Assembly (NCBI GenBank): GCA_905215145.1
Contig: CAJMOW010000010.1
Location: forward strand, 1-19,666
Source of the DNA: an uncultured bacterium
GTDB lineage: Bacteria > Bacillota_I > Bacilli_A > RF39 > UBA660
DNA length: 19,666 bases
Direction: 5' to 3'
Position numbers and translations under genes: made by a program. Below the pieces are notes generated by a model. It saw only the letters and a list, made by a program, of their open reading frames with translations. It ran no database searches and was not told the DNA's origin. Each line of letters opens with the position of its first letter. Position 1 is the stretch's first letter. Shown here in pieces: positions 8,803 through 16,309 of the stretch.

Positions 8803-9145
8803 AAATAAAGGACATAGATATGAGACAAAAATTGCTCAGGAACTTAGAAATCTTGGATTTACAGATGTAGTTACATCAAGATCTGAGTCTAAGAATATGG
8901 ATGATAAAAAAGTGGATTTGGTTGATCGTAGTGGTAAGTTACCATGTTATATACAATTGAAAAATACTGTTAATACACCTCAATATCATGCTATTAAAAA
9001 AGAATGTCCTTTAAAAGATAAACCTTTTATTGTAATTTGAAATAAACAAGTTAAGAAAGAAAAAGTATTTGGTTCTGCAGGAGAAGTAGTAATCATGGAT
9101 AAAGACTTTTTCTATGAACTCTTATCAAAATTAATTAATGGATAG
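8750..9145 (+). CDS. PD-(D/E)XK nuclease, Holliday-junction resolvase-like
   Basis: A 131-residue small nuclease. Motifs: KGHRYETKIAQELRNLGF (conserved Glu helix), KKVDLVD (catalytic Asp) and YIQLKN (QxK, the E/Q-x-K of the superfamily), the pattern of Hjc/RecB-like resolvases and VRR-type nucleases. One Trp is TGA (9038-9040); the stop is TAG 9143-9145. Start: an in-frame TAA lies immediately before TTG 8750, and the first in-frame ATG comes only at 8897, inside the nuclease domain between the conserved Glu and Asp. The gene must therefore start at TTG 8750 or another non-AUG codon shortly after. It overlaps the primase 3' end by 53 bases and the next gene by 8. The likely role is resolution of branched DNA after recombination-dependent replication. 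Confidence 0.85.
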
Positions 9146-9344
9146 TTGTAGAGTAGTGTTCACCTCTGCTTCTGGACAAAAAATCATTATTGTATTTACA
9201 TATGATGAAGAGAAGGATGAATTAAATTACGTCCCTCTATTTGAACCTCAAGTTGATGCAAAAACTCAATTAGGTTTGTCTGGAAAGTTATGTGAAATAT
9301 TTTTAGAAGCATTATCTAGCAAAGATGGAACAACAAAAGATTAG
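9138..9344 (+). CDS. Small hypothetical protein, 68 aa
   Basis: A short frame from ATG 9138 to TAG 9342-9344, overlapping its neighbours on both sides (8 and 20 bases), a typical coupled phage arrangement. The sequence begins as beta strands (CRVVFTSASGQKIIIVFTYDEEKDELNYVPLF) and ends in a short helix (LSGKLCEIFLEALSSK). No Trp, no Cys pair and no recognised motif. The overlap pattern and the ordinary codon use make it a probable real gene. No function is suggested. Confidence 0.7.
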   Translation: MDSCRVVFTSASGQKIIIVFTYDEEKDELNYVPLFEPQVDAKTQLGLSGKLCEIFLEALSSKDGTTKD

Positions 9345-10092
9345 ATACGATTTGACTCCACAATATGGAATTGAGGAGGTCAATAAAATTCTTACAAGCA
9401 AATTAAGTAAGTACCAAGAAAATGAATGGAAGAGAGGTATGAAATGGACAGATGTTCTTTCATCTCTTAAGAAACATTTAAATCAATTTGAACGAGGTAT
9501 TGATTATACAAACGAGGGACTTTTAGAAATGGCTGAAGTAGCTACTAATGCATTGATATTATGTGAATTTTATCATATATATCCTCAAGGAGATGATAGA
9601 GTTATGGCCCCTATCGATAAGCCTATTGTTGGATTAGATCTCGATAATGTAGTATTTGATTTCAATAAAGCTTATGAAGACAAGTTTGGTGTTGCTATGA
9701 ATCCTTACTGGAATGCAAACTATCAGATGTCTGAACATCTACATGAATTAGAATCAGATAAAGAGTTTTGGATTAATATTCCTGTATTACATAGACCCTC
9801 TTTTGAAGTAGACTATTATGTAACTGCAAGAAATATTCCAACTGAATGGATTCAGGAAAGTTTACAGAAGAATGGTTTACCATGTGCTCCTGTAATTACA
9901 GTACCTTGGAATGCTAGTAAAGTTGAGGCAATTAAAAGTAGGGGAATTACGATTATGATTGATGATAAGTACGATAACTATAAAGAAATTACTAATGCGG
10001 GAATATTCTGTTATTTAATGGATGCTCCTCATAATCAGTATTATCAAGTAGGACATCGTAGAATTTATGATCTTAAAATACCTATTAAGTAA
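9325..10092 (+). CDS. dNTP pyrophosphohydrolase-like domain fused to HAD phosphatase
   Basis: A 255-residue two-domain protein. Residues 1-90 match the phage dATP/dGTP diphosphohydrolase N-terminal (MazG-superfamily) pattern: RYDLTPQYGIEEVNKILT, NEWKRGMKW, then HLNQFERG and LLEMAEVATNALIL. Residues 100-255 form a HAD-type phosphatase like 5'-nucleotidase (NT5C): GLDLDNVVFDF with Asp105 and Asp107 of the DxD motif, a YYVTARN motif II, and IMIDDKYDN as the acidic motif IV. The fusion suggests two-step breakdown or sanitation of purine dNTPs to nucleosides, shaping the pool for replication. Six Trp are all TGG, none TGA, unlike the genes before it. The start overlaps the previous gene by 20 bases; the stop TAA shares its last A with the next ATG. 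Domain calls are by motif reading; the substrate is inferred. Confidence 0.82.
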   Translation: MEQQKIRYDLTPQYGIEEVNKILTSKLSKYQENEWKRGMKWTDVLSSLKKHLNQFERGIDYTNEGLLEMAEVATNALILCEFYHIYPQGDDRVMAPIDKPIVGLDLDNVVFDFNKAYEDKFGVAMNPYWNANYQMSEHLHELESDKEFWINIPVLHRPSFEVDYYVTARNIPTEWIQESLQKNGLPCAPVITVPWNASKVEAIKSRGITIMIDDKYDNYKEITNAGIFCYLMDAPHNQYYQVGHRRIYDLKIPIK

Positions 10093-10385
10093 TGAACTTA
10101 AAGGATAAATTAGAACTGGCCTTACATGAAGCCTATATAAAAGCCTATAAATTAGCTGAACCTTCTGCAGACTTTGATATTTTAGTTGAAAATGCAGAAA
10201 TTATGTCAGATGGCAAGAAGAACATTCATTTTGAAAACTACTTTTTAGATGATGATATTGCAGAAAATATCTTAAATGAAGTAGCTAAGAAATATAAGTT
10301 ATCTAAATACATGAAAAGCCAGCTTCATATAGCTTATTATTTAGGTTGTAGTCCAGCGACAAAACGCAAGGAAAATGACAATTAA
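10092..10385 (+). CDS. Hypothetical protein, 97 aa
   Basis: A 97-residue acidic, helical protein (DKLELALHEAYIKAYKLAEP; DIAENILNEVAKKYKLSKYM), starting at an ATG overlapping the previous stop by one base and ending 11 bases inside the next gene. No membrane segment, no Trp, no known motif. Its tight coupling to the dNTP pyrophosphohydrolase/HAD gene and the exonuclease gene suggests co-expression with them. No function is proposed. Confidence 0.75.
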   Translation: MNLKDKLELALHEAYIKAYKLAEPSADFDILVENAEIMSDGKKNIHFENYFLDDDIAENILNEVAKKYKLSKYMKSQLHIAYYLGCSPATKRKENDN

Positions 10386-11388
10386 CTTAAATGATATAAA
10401 ACTTAGTCCAGTCTTAGAAAGTGTATATAGAAGTAAAATAAGTGATGCAGAATATTTCTCAAGCTCTTATTCTAATTATATATCAAATTCTAGATTAAAG
10501 TATATAAATCCCGATCAGGGTGGTAGTCCAAGTTTATATAATAAAGGTATAGAAAATAAATCAACTAATTCTTTAGAATTAGGAACAGCTATACATGAAT
10601 TATTTTTACAACCAGAGTCTTTTAAATTAGGTGATTCATATAATAAGCCTACAGCAAAATTAGGTATGGTAATAGATAGTATTATTAAATATAGAAAACA
10701 AGGTTATACTATTAGAGAATCTATTACTAAAAGCTGTATTGATATAGATTATTATAAAAATAATTTAAATGAGAGTAGAATCCAAAATATAATAAAATCT
10801 GGATTAAATTATTATCAAAACTGCAAAGATTTAATAGAAGGCGATTTAGTAATTTTAAATGATAAACATCGTACAATTTGCAGTAATTGTTTAGAATCGT
10901 TATCTAACAATCCTTCAATAGTAAACTTAGTAAGACCTGAAGGTCTTGAAGCTTATAATGAAGATGCTTTGTTCATAGATATTATTGGCGAATATAATAA
11001 TAGTAAATGTATATTAAAATTAAAAATGAAAGCTGATAATTGGACGATTGATAAAGATAATAAAATAATTACTCTTAATGATTTAAAGACTACGGGTCAT
11101 TTACTTGAACAATTTATGAATGGAAGTTTTTGGAATTTTCATTATCATAGACAGATGGGAATGTACCTATGGATGTTACTTCAATTCTGTAAAAAAGAAT
11201 ATGGATACACTCCTAAAGACTGGACTTTTCAAGCTAATATTATTGCCGTTGAAACTACAGGCTCTAACAGAGCTAGTGTTTTTAATATTGATTCAGATAT
11301 ACTTAATATAGGTAGATTAGAATTTTGTAGACTTCTAAAAATGGTTGCATATTGTGAAATCAATGGTTATTCTGATGATGTTATTTAA
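10375..11388 (+). CDS. PD-(D/E)XK exonuclease (RecB/RecE-like)
   Basis: A 337-residue nuclease. Key residues in order: LGTAIHELF near 69-77 (His74, the first motif of Cas4/RecB-type nucleases), then KMKADNW (Asp of motif II), ITLNDLKTTGH (the D-x-K of motif III) and YHRQMGMYLWML (the QxxxY motif). This set is typical for the RecB/Exo V-lambda exonuclease clan, 5'-3' DNA exonucleases that work with annealing proteins such as the Sak4-like ATPase upstream. Four Trp, all TGG. The gene starts 11 bases before the previous gene ends. A shorter frame at 11120-11311 in another phase is a shadow. The family is well supported; polarity and partner are inferred. Confidence 0.87.
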   Translation: MTINLNDIKLSPVLESVYRSKISDAEYFSSSYSNYISNSRLKYINPDQGGSPSLYNKGIENKSTNSLELGTAIHELFLQPESFKLGDSYNKPTAKLGMVIDSIIKYRKQGYTIRESITKSCIDIDYYKNNLNESRIQNIIKSGLNYYQNCKDLIEGDLVILNDKHRTICSNCLESLSNNPSIVNLVRPEGLEAYNEDALFIDIIGEYNNSKCILKLKMKADNWTIDKDNKIITLNDLKTTGHLLEQFMNGSFWNFHYHRQMGMYLWMLLQFCKKEYGYTPKDWTFQANIIAVETTGSNRASVFNIDSDILNIGRLEFCRLLKMVAYCEINGYSDDVI

Positions 11389-11390
11389 AT

Positions 11391-11942
11391 ATGCGCAAAT
11401 TAGAAATTCAGGCTTATACCTTAGATGAAGCTAAAATTAATGCTTTTAAACAAGGTATAACTGTAGTACAAGATGCTACCAGAAGCTGAAAAAAATCTGG
11501 ATCTCCAGTTCTAACTAAAGATATGAATATATTTGCTGCAGATTTTCTTGAACAAAAAGGAATGTTTGATTTTGAAGGTGCTGGTATTATTATTGCTATA
11601 AAATCTGGCACTAAAGATACTCGTAAGAAACCTTATAAAGTTATTAGTTCAAGACGTAAAGGACGTTGTAAGCTTTATCGAACTATTGAAATTCGTTTAA
11701 AACGTAATCATGAAGTGATTGGAGAAGCAGTAAACAAAACTGAAGCGTTAAATCTAGCTAAAAGTTTAATTCGTAACTTTCGTGAAAATGTGTATGCAAA
11801 AACTGTATACAATACTAAAGATATTGATTTTGAACTTGAATATATGCCTTCTACTAAGGCAGAAAAAGGGCAATATATTGTCTTTGGAGTAGAACAATCT
11901 GATGTAAAACTCAGTAAAAGAAAGAATAGAGGGGCAGAGTAA
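11391..11942 (+). CDS. Hypothetical conserved-looking phage protein, 183 aa
   Basis: A basic protein from ATG 11391 (two bases after the exonuclease stop) to TAA 11940-11942, with one TGA read as Trp at 11487-11489. Features: an N-terminal TLDEAKINAFKQGITVVQDATRSW segment reading like a helix-loop used in processing-type domains, a central basic region (KKPYKVISSRRKGRCKLYRT) and repeated alternating charged strands. I do not recognise the family. The final codons form the left arm of a terminator, so the gene ends a transcription unit running from the helicase-primase block. Confidence 0.78.
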
Positions 11943-11957
11943 TCTGCCTCTTTTATT
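11928..11957 (+). terminator. Rho-independent terminator
   Basis: A G/C-rich stem, GGGCAGA pairing with TCTGCCT around a GTAA loop, followed by a run of T (cttttatt). In this very AT-poor-in-GC context it is the only such stem. It overlaps the stop codon at 11940-11942, closing the transcription unit before the reductase gene. Confidence 0.75.
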
Positions 11958-11983
11958 CTCTTTATATATAAAATTATATATAA

Positions 11984-12772
11984 ATGACTATAGAAGAATG
12001 GTTAAATAAAGACGAACTTGCAATAACAATTTGAAATAATAAATATAGATTTGAAAATGAATCATTAGACGCGTGGTTTAAACGAGTAAGTAATAATAAT
12101 CCTGAAGTCGAAAAACTAATCAGAGAAAAGAAATTTATTTTTGGAGGACGAATTTTAGCAAATAGAGGTTTGAATTCTAAAAATAAAAAAATTACTTATT
12201 CAAATTGCTATGTAATTGCTCCTCCACAAGATAATCTTGAATCTATTTTTGAATGTGGATCTAAGCTAGCTCGTACTTTTAGTTATGGAGGTGGATGTGG
12301 AATTGATATTTCAAATCTCCGTCCAACAGGATCTAAAGTAAACAATGCAGCAAAAACAACATCTGGTGCAGTTAGCTTTATGGATTTTTATTCATATATT
12401 ACTGGATTGATTGGACAATCTGGAAGACGTGGGGCATTAATGATCTCAATATCTTGTGATCATCCAGATCTTGAAGAATTTATTGAACTTAAGTCAAATT
12501 TAGATAAAGTTACAAAAGCTAATATTTCTGTTAGAGTTAGTGATAACTTTATGAAATCTGTTATTAATGCAGAAACTTTGATTCTTAAGTTTATTACAGA
12601 TACAGGAGAAGTTATAACTAAAGAAGTTGAAGCTTATCCTATTTTTAGAAAATTAGCAGAGATGAATTGAGATTATGCAGAGCCTGGAATTTTATTCTGG
12701 GATGCTATTAAAAATTGAAATCTTCTCTCAAATAACCCTGATTTTTCTTTTGCTGGAGTAAATCCTTGTGCT
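11984..12772 (+). CDS. nrdJ: Class II ribonucleotide reductase, exon 1 of 2
   Basis: The first 263 codons of a 747-residue adenosylcobalamin-dependent (class II) reductase, joined to 13909-15363. It reduces ribonucleotides to dNTPs for phage DNA synthesis. Visible here: FGGRILANRG, SNCYVI with Cys75 of the redox pair, GGGCGIDISNLRP, SGAVSFM, the QSGRRGALM loop, and NPCA at the end, where Asn260 and Cys262 (the thiyl-radical Cys) belong to the N-x-C-x-E active site. Trp use is mixed, three TGG and three TGA (12032, 12668 and 12716). The exon reads on two codons (ATG TAA) into the intron and stops, so splicing is essential for an active enzyme. Start ATG 11984; no Shine-Dalgarno site, the leader is A/T-rich. 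Confidence 0.92.
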
Positions 12773-12869
12773 ATGTAAGTGATTGATAATCAAATAATTA
12801 CGTCAATCTTTGGCTCAAGTAAAAAATTGGGCAAAATCGGTGAATTCTAACCAATTCAAAGAGGTGGAA

Positions 12870-12901
12870 TTTGTTTGTTAACAAATTTATTACTATCTTT
12901 G
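12870..12901 (+). promoter_or_regulatory. Bacteroides-type promoter inside intron 3
   Basis: TTTG at 12870-12873, exactly 20 bases, then TATCTTTG at 12894-12901: a perfect match to the Bacteroides -33/-7 consensus. The predicted start near 12906 is about 110 bases before the GIY-YIG gene, so the leader would include part of the ribozyme core. It probably drives the endonuclease separately from the reductase mRNA. Confidence 0.6.
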
Positions 12902-13013
12902 TTGTATGAAAATACCGAGATAACTTCCTAAATTACGAAAGGTTAGGAAGTATTGTAACGCATAGTGAGTGAATAAATATAATCTCACCACGAGTGCCCA
13001 ATACTAATTTACT

Positions 13014-13820
13014 ATGATAATATATAAAGTAACGAATAAAATTAATAATAAAATTTACATTGGTCAAACTATTAATTCTTTAGAACATAGAAGGAAACAA
13101 CATGAAAAAGATTGTAGACGAAATAAGTACTATAATAATCGTTTTCATAATGCACTTATTAAGTATGGATTTGATAATTTTATCTGAGAGTGTCTTTGTG
13201 AATGTGTTTCTATTGAAGAATTAAATAGTAAAGAACAGTTTTATATTTCTGAATATAATACAACAGACAAAACTTTAGGTTATAATTTGAAGCTTGGAGG
13301 AAATAATGGAGGTAAATGTTGTGATACTACAAAAACTAAGATTAGTTTAAGTAGCAAACAAAAGTGAACTAATCCTGAAATTGCTTCTAAAATGTTAAAT
13401 GGCCTTAGAAAAGGAACTGAAACCGTTAAACAAAAAGGTTTAAAAAATTATGTACTTCGTAAATGTATTTATTGTGGCACTGAATTTAAATGTAAACCTT
13501 ATGATTCTAAAAAGTATTGTAGCCTAAAATGTGCAAATAATGACCCTAAACATTATTTAATAGGAGTGAAAGCTGCTTCAACAAAGATTCAAGAACAGTA
13601 TCAAAACTCAATATCTTTAAAAATAAAACAGATTGAAGATTGAGTTAGAAAAAATAAATGACTGTTACAGAATGTAAAAATGAATAATTTAACTTTTATT
13701 CAAGATTTATGTGCATGTTTAAATGTGAAAGACTATAGAACTGTTGCAAAAATACTTAATGTAAACAATAAGAAAGATTTAGTTACAAAATTAATAGAAA
13801 TTAGTAAAAATGTATGCTAA
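13014..13820 (+). CDS. GIY-YIG homing endonuclease (intron 3)
   Basis: A 268-residue endonuclease from ATG 13014 to TAA 13818-13820, with four in-frame TGA codons read as Trp and no TGG. The N-terminal domain has IYKVTNKINNKIYIGQT (GIY..YIG), the following helix with a catalytic-type Arg (HRRKQ), FHNALIKYGFDNF, and a glutamate-containing helix (EELNSKEQFYISEYN) as in I-TevI-type nucleases. The middle contains a zinc-finger-like CIYCG...CKPYD...YCSLKC, and the C-terminal region is basic and helical for DNA binding. It should home into the reductase N-x-C-x-E site. The standard code would cut it into five fragments. It lies later in the intron than the endonuclease of the related intron 1. Confidence 0.92.
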
Positions 13821-13908
13821 ACTGGTCTGAATTAACAGACGTATCAGGTAACTGTATGGAGGAAACTCCCAGAAATAAAGGATAAAAAGCCTTTATGATA
13901 ATAAATTG

Positions 13909-15363
13909 GAAGAGCCCTTGCCGAGTGGGGGATCGTGTTTATTAGGAAGTATAAATCTTGCAGAATTTGTTACAGAATGTGAAACATTTGACTTTGCAGG
14001 ATTTAAAGATACTGTTAAAAAAGCAGTAGTTGCATTAAATGAAGTACTTGATGAAGGTCTTCCATTACATCCTCTTATTGAGCAAAGAGAATCTGTTAAA
14101 AATTGGAGACAGATTGGACTAGGAGTAATGGGATTAGCAGATATGTTTATAAAACTAGGTATTAAGTATGGCAGTGAAGAATCTATTAAATGGATTAATA
14201 TGATTGGAACTGAAATGATCTTTTCAGCTTTGGAAAGTTCTAATGAACTAACAATAAGTAAAGGAGCATATCCAATGTTTAATACAAAAGTTGTAGATAC
14301 ACCTTTCTTTCAAGCACTTAATACTAAAGAAAATAACCTCCGATATCAAGAACTAAGAAGTAATATTCTTTTACGAGGATTATGTAATTCTCAGTTATTA
14401 ACTTGTGCTCCTACAGGTAGTATTGCTACTATGTTAGGAATTTCAACAGGTTGTGAACCCATTTTTGCAACTTCTTATACAAGAAAAACAGAATCTTTAG
14501 TTGATAAAGAGAAACTTTATAAAGTATATACTCCAATTATCCAAAATAATTTCATTTCAAAAGGAGTTCCTGAAAATCAACTTCCAGAATATGTAGTAAC
14601 TTCAGAGAACATTCCTTATACAGAGAGAATTCAAGTTCAAGCTGCTTTACAAAGATATATAGATGCTTCAATTTCCTCAACAATAAACTTACCTGAATCT
14701 GCTACAATAGATGATGTTGAAAGAATTTATAGACTTGCATGAGAGTATCATTTAAAAGGTGTAACTGTTTATAGAGCAGGTTGTAAAAGAGGAGCTATTT
14801 TATCTAAGAAACCTATGGGAAGTAAAGAATTAATGAAGCGTCCAGAATCAATTGATGCTAAATTAATTAGATTTAAAAATGGAACTGAAAACTGGATTGC
14901 GTTTGTAGGTTTAGTTGATGATAGACCTTATGAAATATTTACAGGAATTAATAATATTGAGGATTTTCCAATTCCCTCAACTATTACCGAAGGTAAAATT
15001 ATTAAGGTAAAAGATGAATTTGGTAAACGATATGATTTTCAATATGTCGATAAGTATGGATATACAAATCGATTAGGAGGATTGTCTCGCATCTTTAATC
15101 AAGAATACTGGAATTATGCTAAATTAATATCTGCTCTATTAAGAGGAGGAATTGAATTAGATAAAGTAGTCAAGATTATTGATGGTATGCATTTTGAATC
15201 TGATACTTTAAATACCTGGAAGAATGGAGTAAAAAGAGCAATAAAAACATTTATTGTTAATGGAACAGAATCTCACGAACTTTGCCCAGATTGTGGTGAC
15301 CATTTAATATATGAAGGGGGTTGTACTATATGTAAGAGTTGTGGATTTAGTCGTTGTGTATAA
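13909..15363 (+). CDS. nrdJ: Class II ribonucleotide reductase, exon 2 of 2
   Basis: Residues 264-747. It begins EEPLPSGGSCLLGSINL: Glu264 completes N-x-C-x-E, and Cys273 is the second Cys of the redox pair, 11 residues after Cys262, the same spacing as in the well-studied Thermotoga class II enzyme (C322/C333). Further signatures are RQIGLGVMGLADM, LTCAPTGSIATMLGISTGCEPIF and SYTRK. The C-terminal domain (after about residue 560) carries LMKRPESIDAKLIRF and ends in CPDCG...CTICKSCGF, a Cys-rich tail that re-reduces the active site. One Trp is TGA (14740-14742, in LAWEYH); the other five are TGG. The frame stays open upstream to TTG 13906, which makes it look like an independent gene, but the spliced product is required for activity. 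The stop is TAA. Confidence 0.92.
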
Positions 15364-15404
15364 TTGTAAATAATAAAATATTAATAGATTAAAATTTAAG
15401 AGAT

Positions 15405-15767
15405 ATGAAGACAGAAAGAATCGTTTCCGCTCACGGATTAGAAGGTTATCGTGTAACTGATAGTGGTAAACTTATTGGTAAGAGAAATTGTCAGTTAGTT
15501 GGATGCTTAAGTAATGGTTATACTCGATATACTGTTAGAGTAAATAAGAAAACTAAGAGTATTAATGGAGCTCGTGTAGTTTGGGAAAGTTTTTATGGTC
15601 CGATTTCTAAAGGCTTTGAGATTGACCACATTAATGGAGATCGAAGTGATAATCGTTTGTCTAATCTTAGAGTAGTAACTCATAAGGAAAATATGGCAAA
15701 TCCTATTACTCGTGCTAGAATGGGTAAACCTCGTAAGCGTTATTCAGTAAAATATGAAAAAGTATAG
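15405..15767 (+). CDS. Free-standing HNH endonuclease (NUMOD4/HNH_3-like)
   Basis: A 120-residue protein: N-terminal EGYRVTDSGKLIG (NUMOD4-type motif), then a DNA-contacting strand pattern SNGYTRYTVRVNKKTKSI, then the HNH_3 catalytic block ARVVWESFYGPI...FEIDHINGDRSDNRLSNLRVVTHKENM, with His in IDHINGD and two Asn further on, and a basic tail. It lies between exon 2 of the reductase and the dUTPase, outside any intron. The stop TAG 15765-15767 is 14 bases inside the dUTPase. Its only Trp is TGG. It could be a homing endonuclease targeting a phage lacking it, the remains of an intron-borne gene, or a tail-domain protein; HNH proteins also occur beside terminases, but no packaging gene is near. 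Confidence 0.9.
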   Translation: MKTERIVSAHGLEGYRVTDSGKLIGKRNCQLVGCLSNGYTRYTVRVNKKTKSINGARVVWESFYGPISKGFEIDHINGDRSDNRLSNLRVVTHKENMANPITRARMGKPRKRYSVKYEKV

Positions 15768-16308
15768 TGAAGAATTTCGTGATGCAATGACCGATGTTGA
15801 AGTAGTTAATATTTCTAAAAATACTCTTCCAGAGTATACTGAAGAATGAGATGCTGGTTGTGATGTTAGAGTCGACTTTAGTAGAATAACTTCAGATGAA
15901 CCACTAAAAACAAAAGGAGATTGCCAATTTCTATTTGAAAACGAAGTTAATCCATTAAAATCTTTTATTCTTGAACCTAGATCTCGAGCAATTATACCTA
16001 CAGGTTTATTTGTTTGTATTCCAAAAGGATATGAAATACAAGTACGCCCAAGATCTGGTTTAAGTTTTAAGGTTGGTCTTACTTTAATTAATTCTCCAGG
16101 TACAATTGATGCAAGATATCGGGACGAAGTAGGTTTACTTGTTGTTAATAATGGTTCTGAACCTGTTGTAATAACAGATGGAGAACGTATTGGACAGCTA
16201 GTACTTAAGCGTGTTGAATTTATTAACTGGATTGTAAAACGTTCTGTTAAAGAATTCTCTGATCAATCTGACAGAGGTGGAGGAACAGGACATTCTGGAG
16301 TAAACTAA
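15754..16308 (+). CDS. dut: dUTP diphosphatase (dUTPase)
   Basis: A 184-residue trimeric-type dUTPase that hydrolyses dUTP to dUMP and PPi, keeping uracil out of the DNA and supplying thymidylate synthesis. All five motifs are visible: AGCDVRVD (34-41), PRSGLS (99-104), GTIDARYRDEV (116-126), GERIGQLVL (143-151) and the C-terminal RGGGTGHSG (174-182), close to the usual RGxxGFGSTG. About 20 extra residues between motifs 1 and 2 (KTKGDCQFLFENEV) form an insertion relative to short bacterial enzymes. Trp32 is TGA and a later Trp is TGG. The ATG overlaps the HNH gene's 3' end. Missing this gene is easy because the TGA at codon 32 hides it under the standard code. Confidence 0.93.
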
Positions 16309-16309
16309 A

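Larger units (their letters stand above)
12773..13908 (+). ncRNA. Group I intron 3, in the reductase active-site loop
   Basis: A 1,136-base intron. P1: exon CTTGTGCT 12765-12772 pairs with GGCTCAAG 12812-12819 (seven of eight positions, ending in U-G), the intervening loop itself forming a gattga/tcaatc stem. Core blocks shared with intron 1: 12829-12850 (one mismatch in 22), gaaaataccgagataact at 12908-12925, and the gtaacgc...ataatct...cgagtgccc stretch. At the 3' end, GGAG-GAAA-CTCC at 13858-13869 and AAAGG/CCTTT at 13877-13894 match the two intron 1 hairpins. The terminal G is 13908; splicing joins GCT to GAA in phase 0 and gives NPCAEEPLPSGGSC. Confidence 0.9.

Noticed and set aside
11120..11311. 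Plus-strand 63-codon frame within the exonuclease gene
   Set aside because: It sits in another phase over the conserved QxxxY end of the exonuclease, has a low-complexity Leu/Ile-rich translation and no start-context support.
13906..15363. Reductase exon 2 and Sak4 exons 2 and 3 as independent genes starting at TTG
   Set aside because: The TTG codons at 13906, 5174 and 6240 are the last bases of the introns, and the encoded proteins would lack the catalytic parts found in exon 1. The precise in-frame joins to motifs argue for exons.
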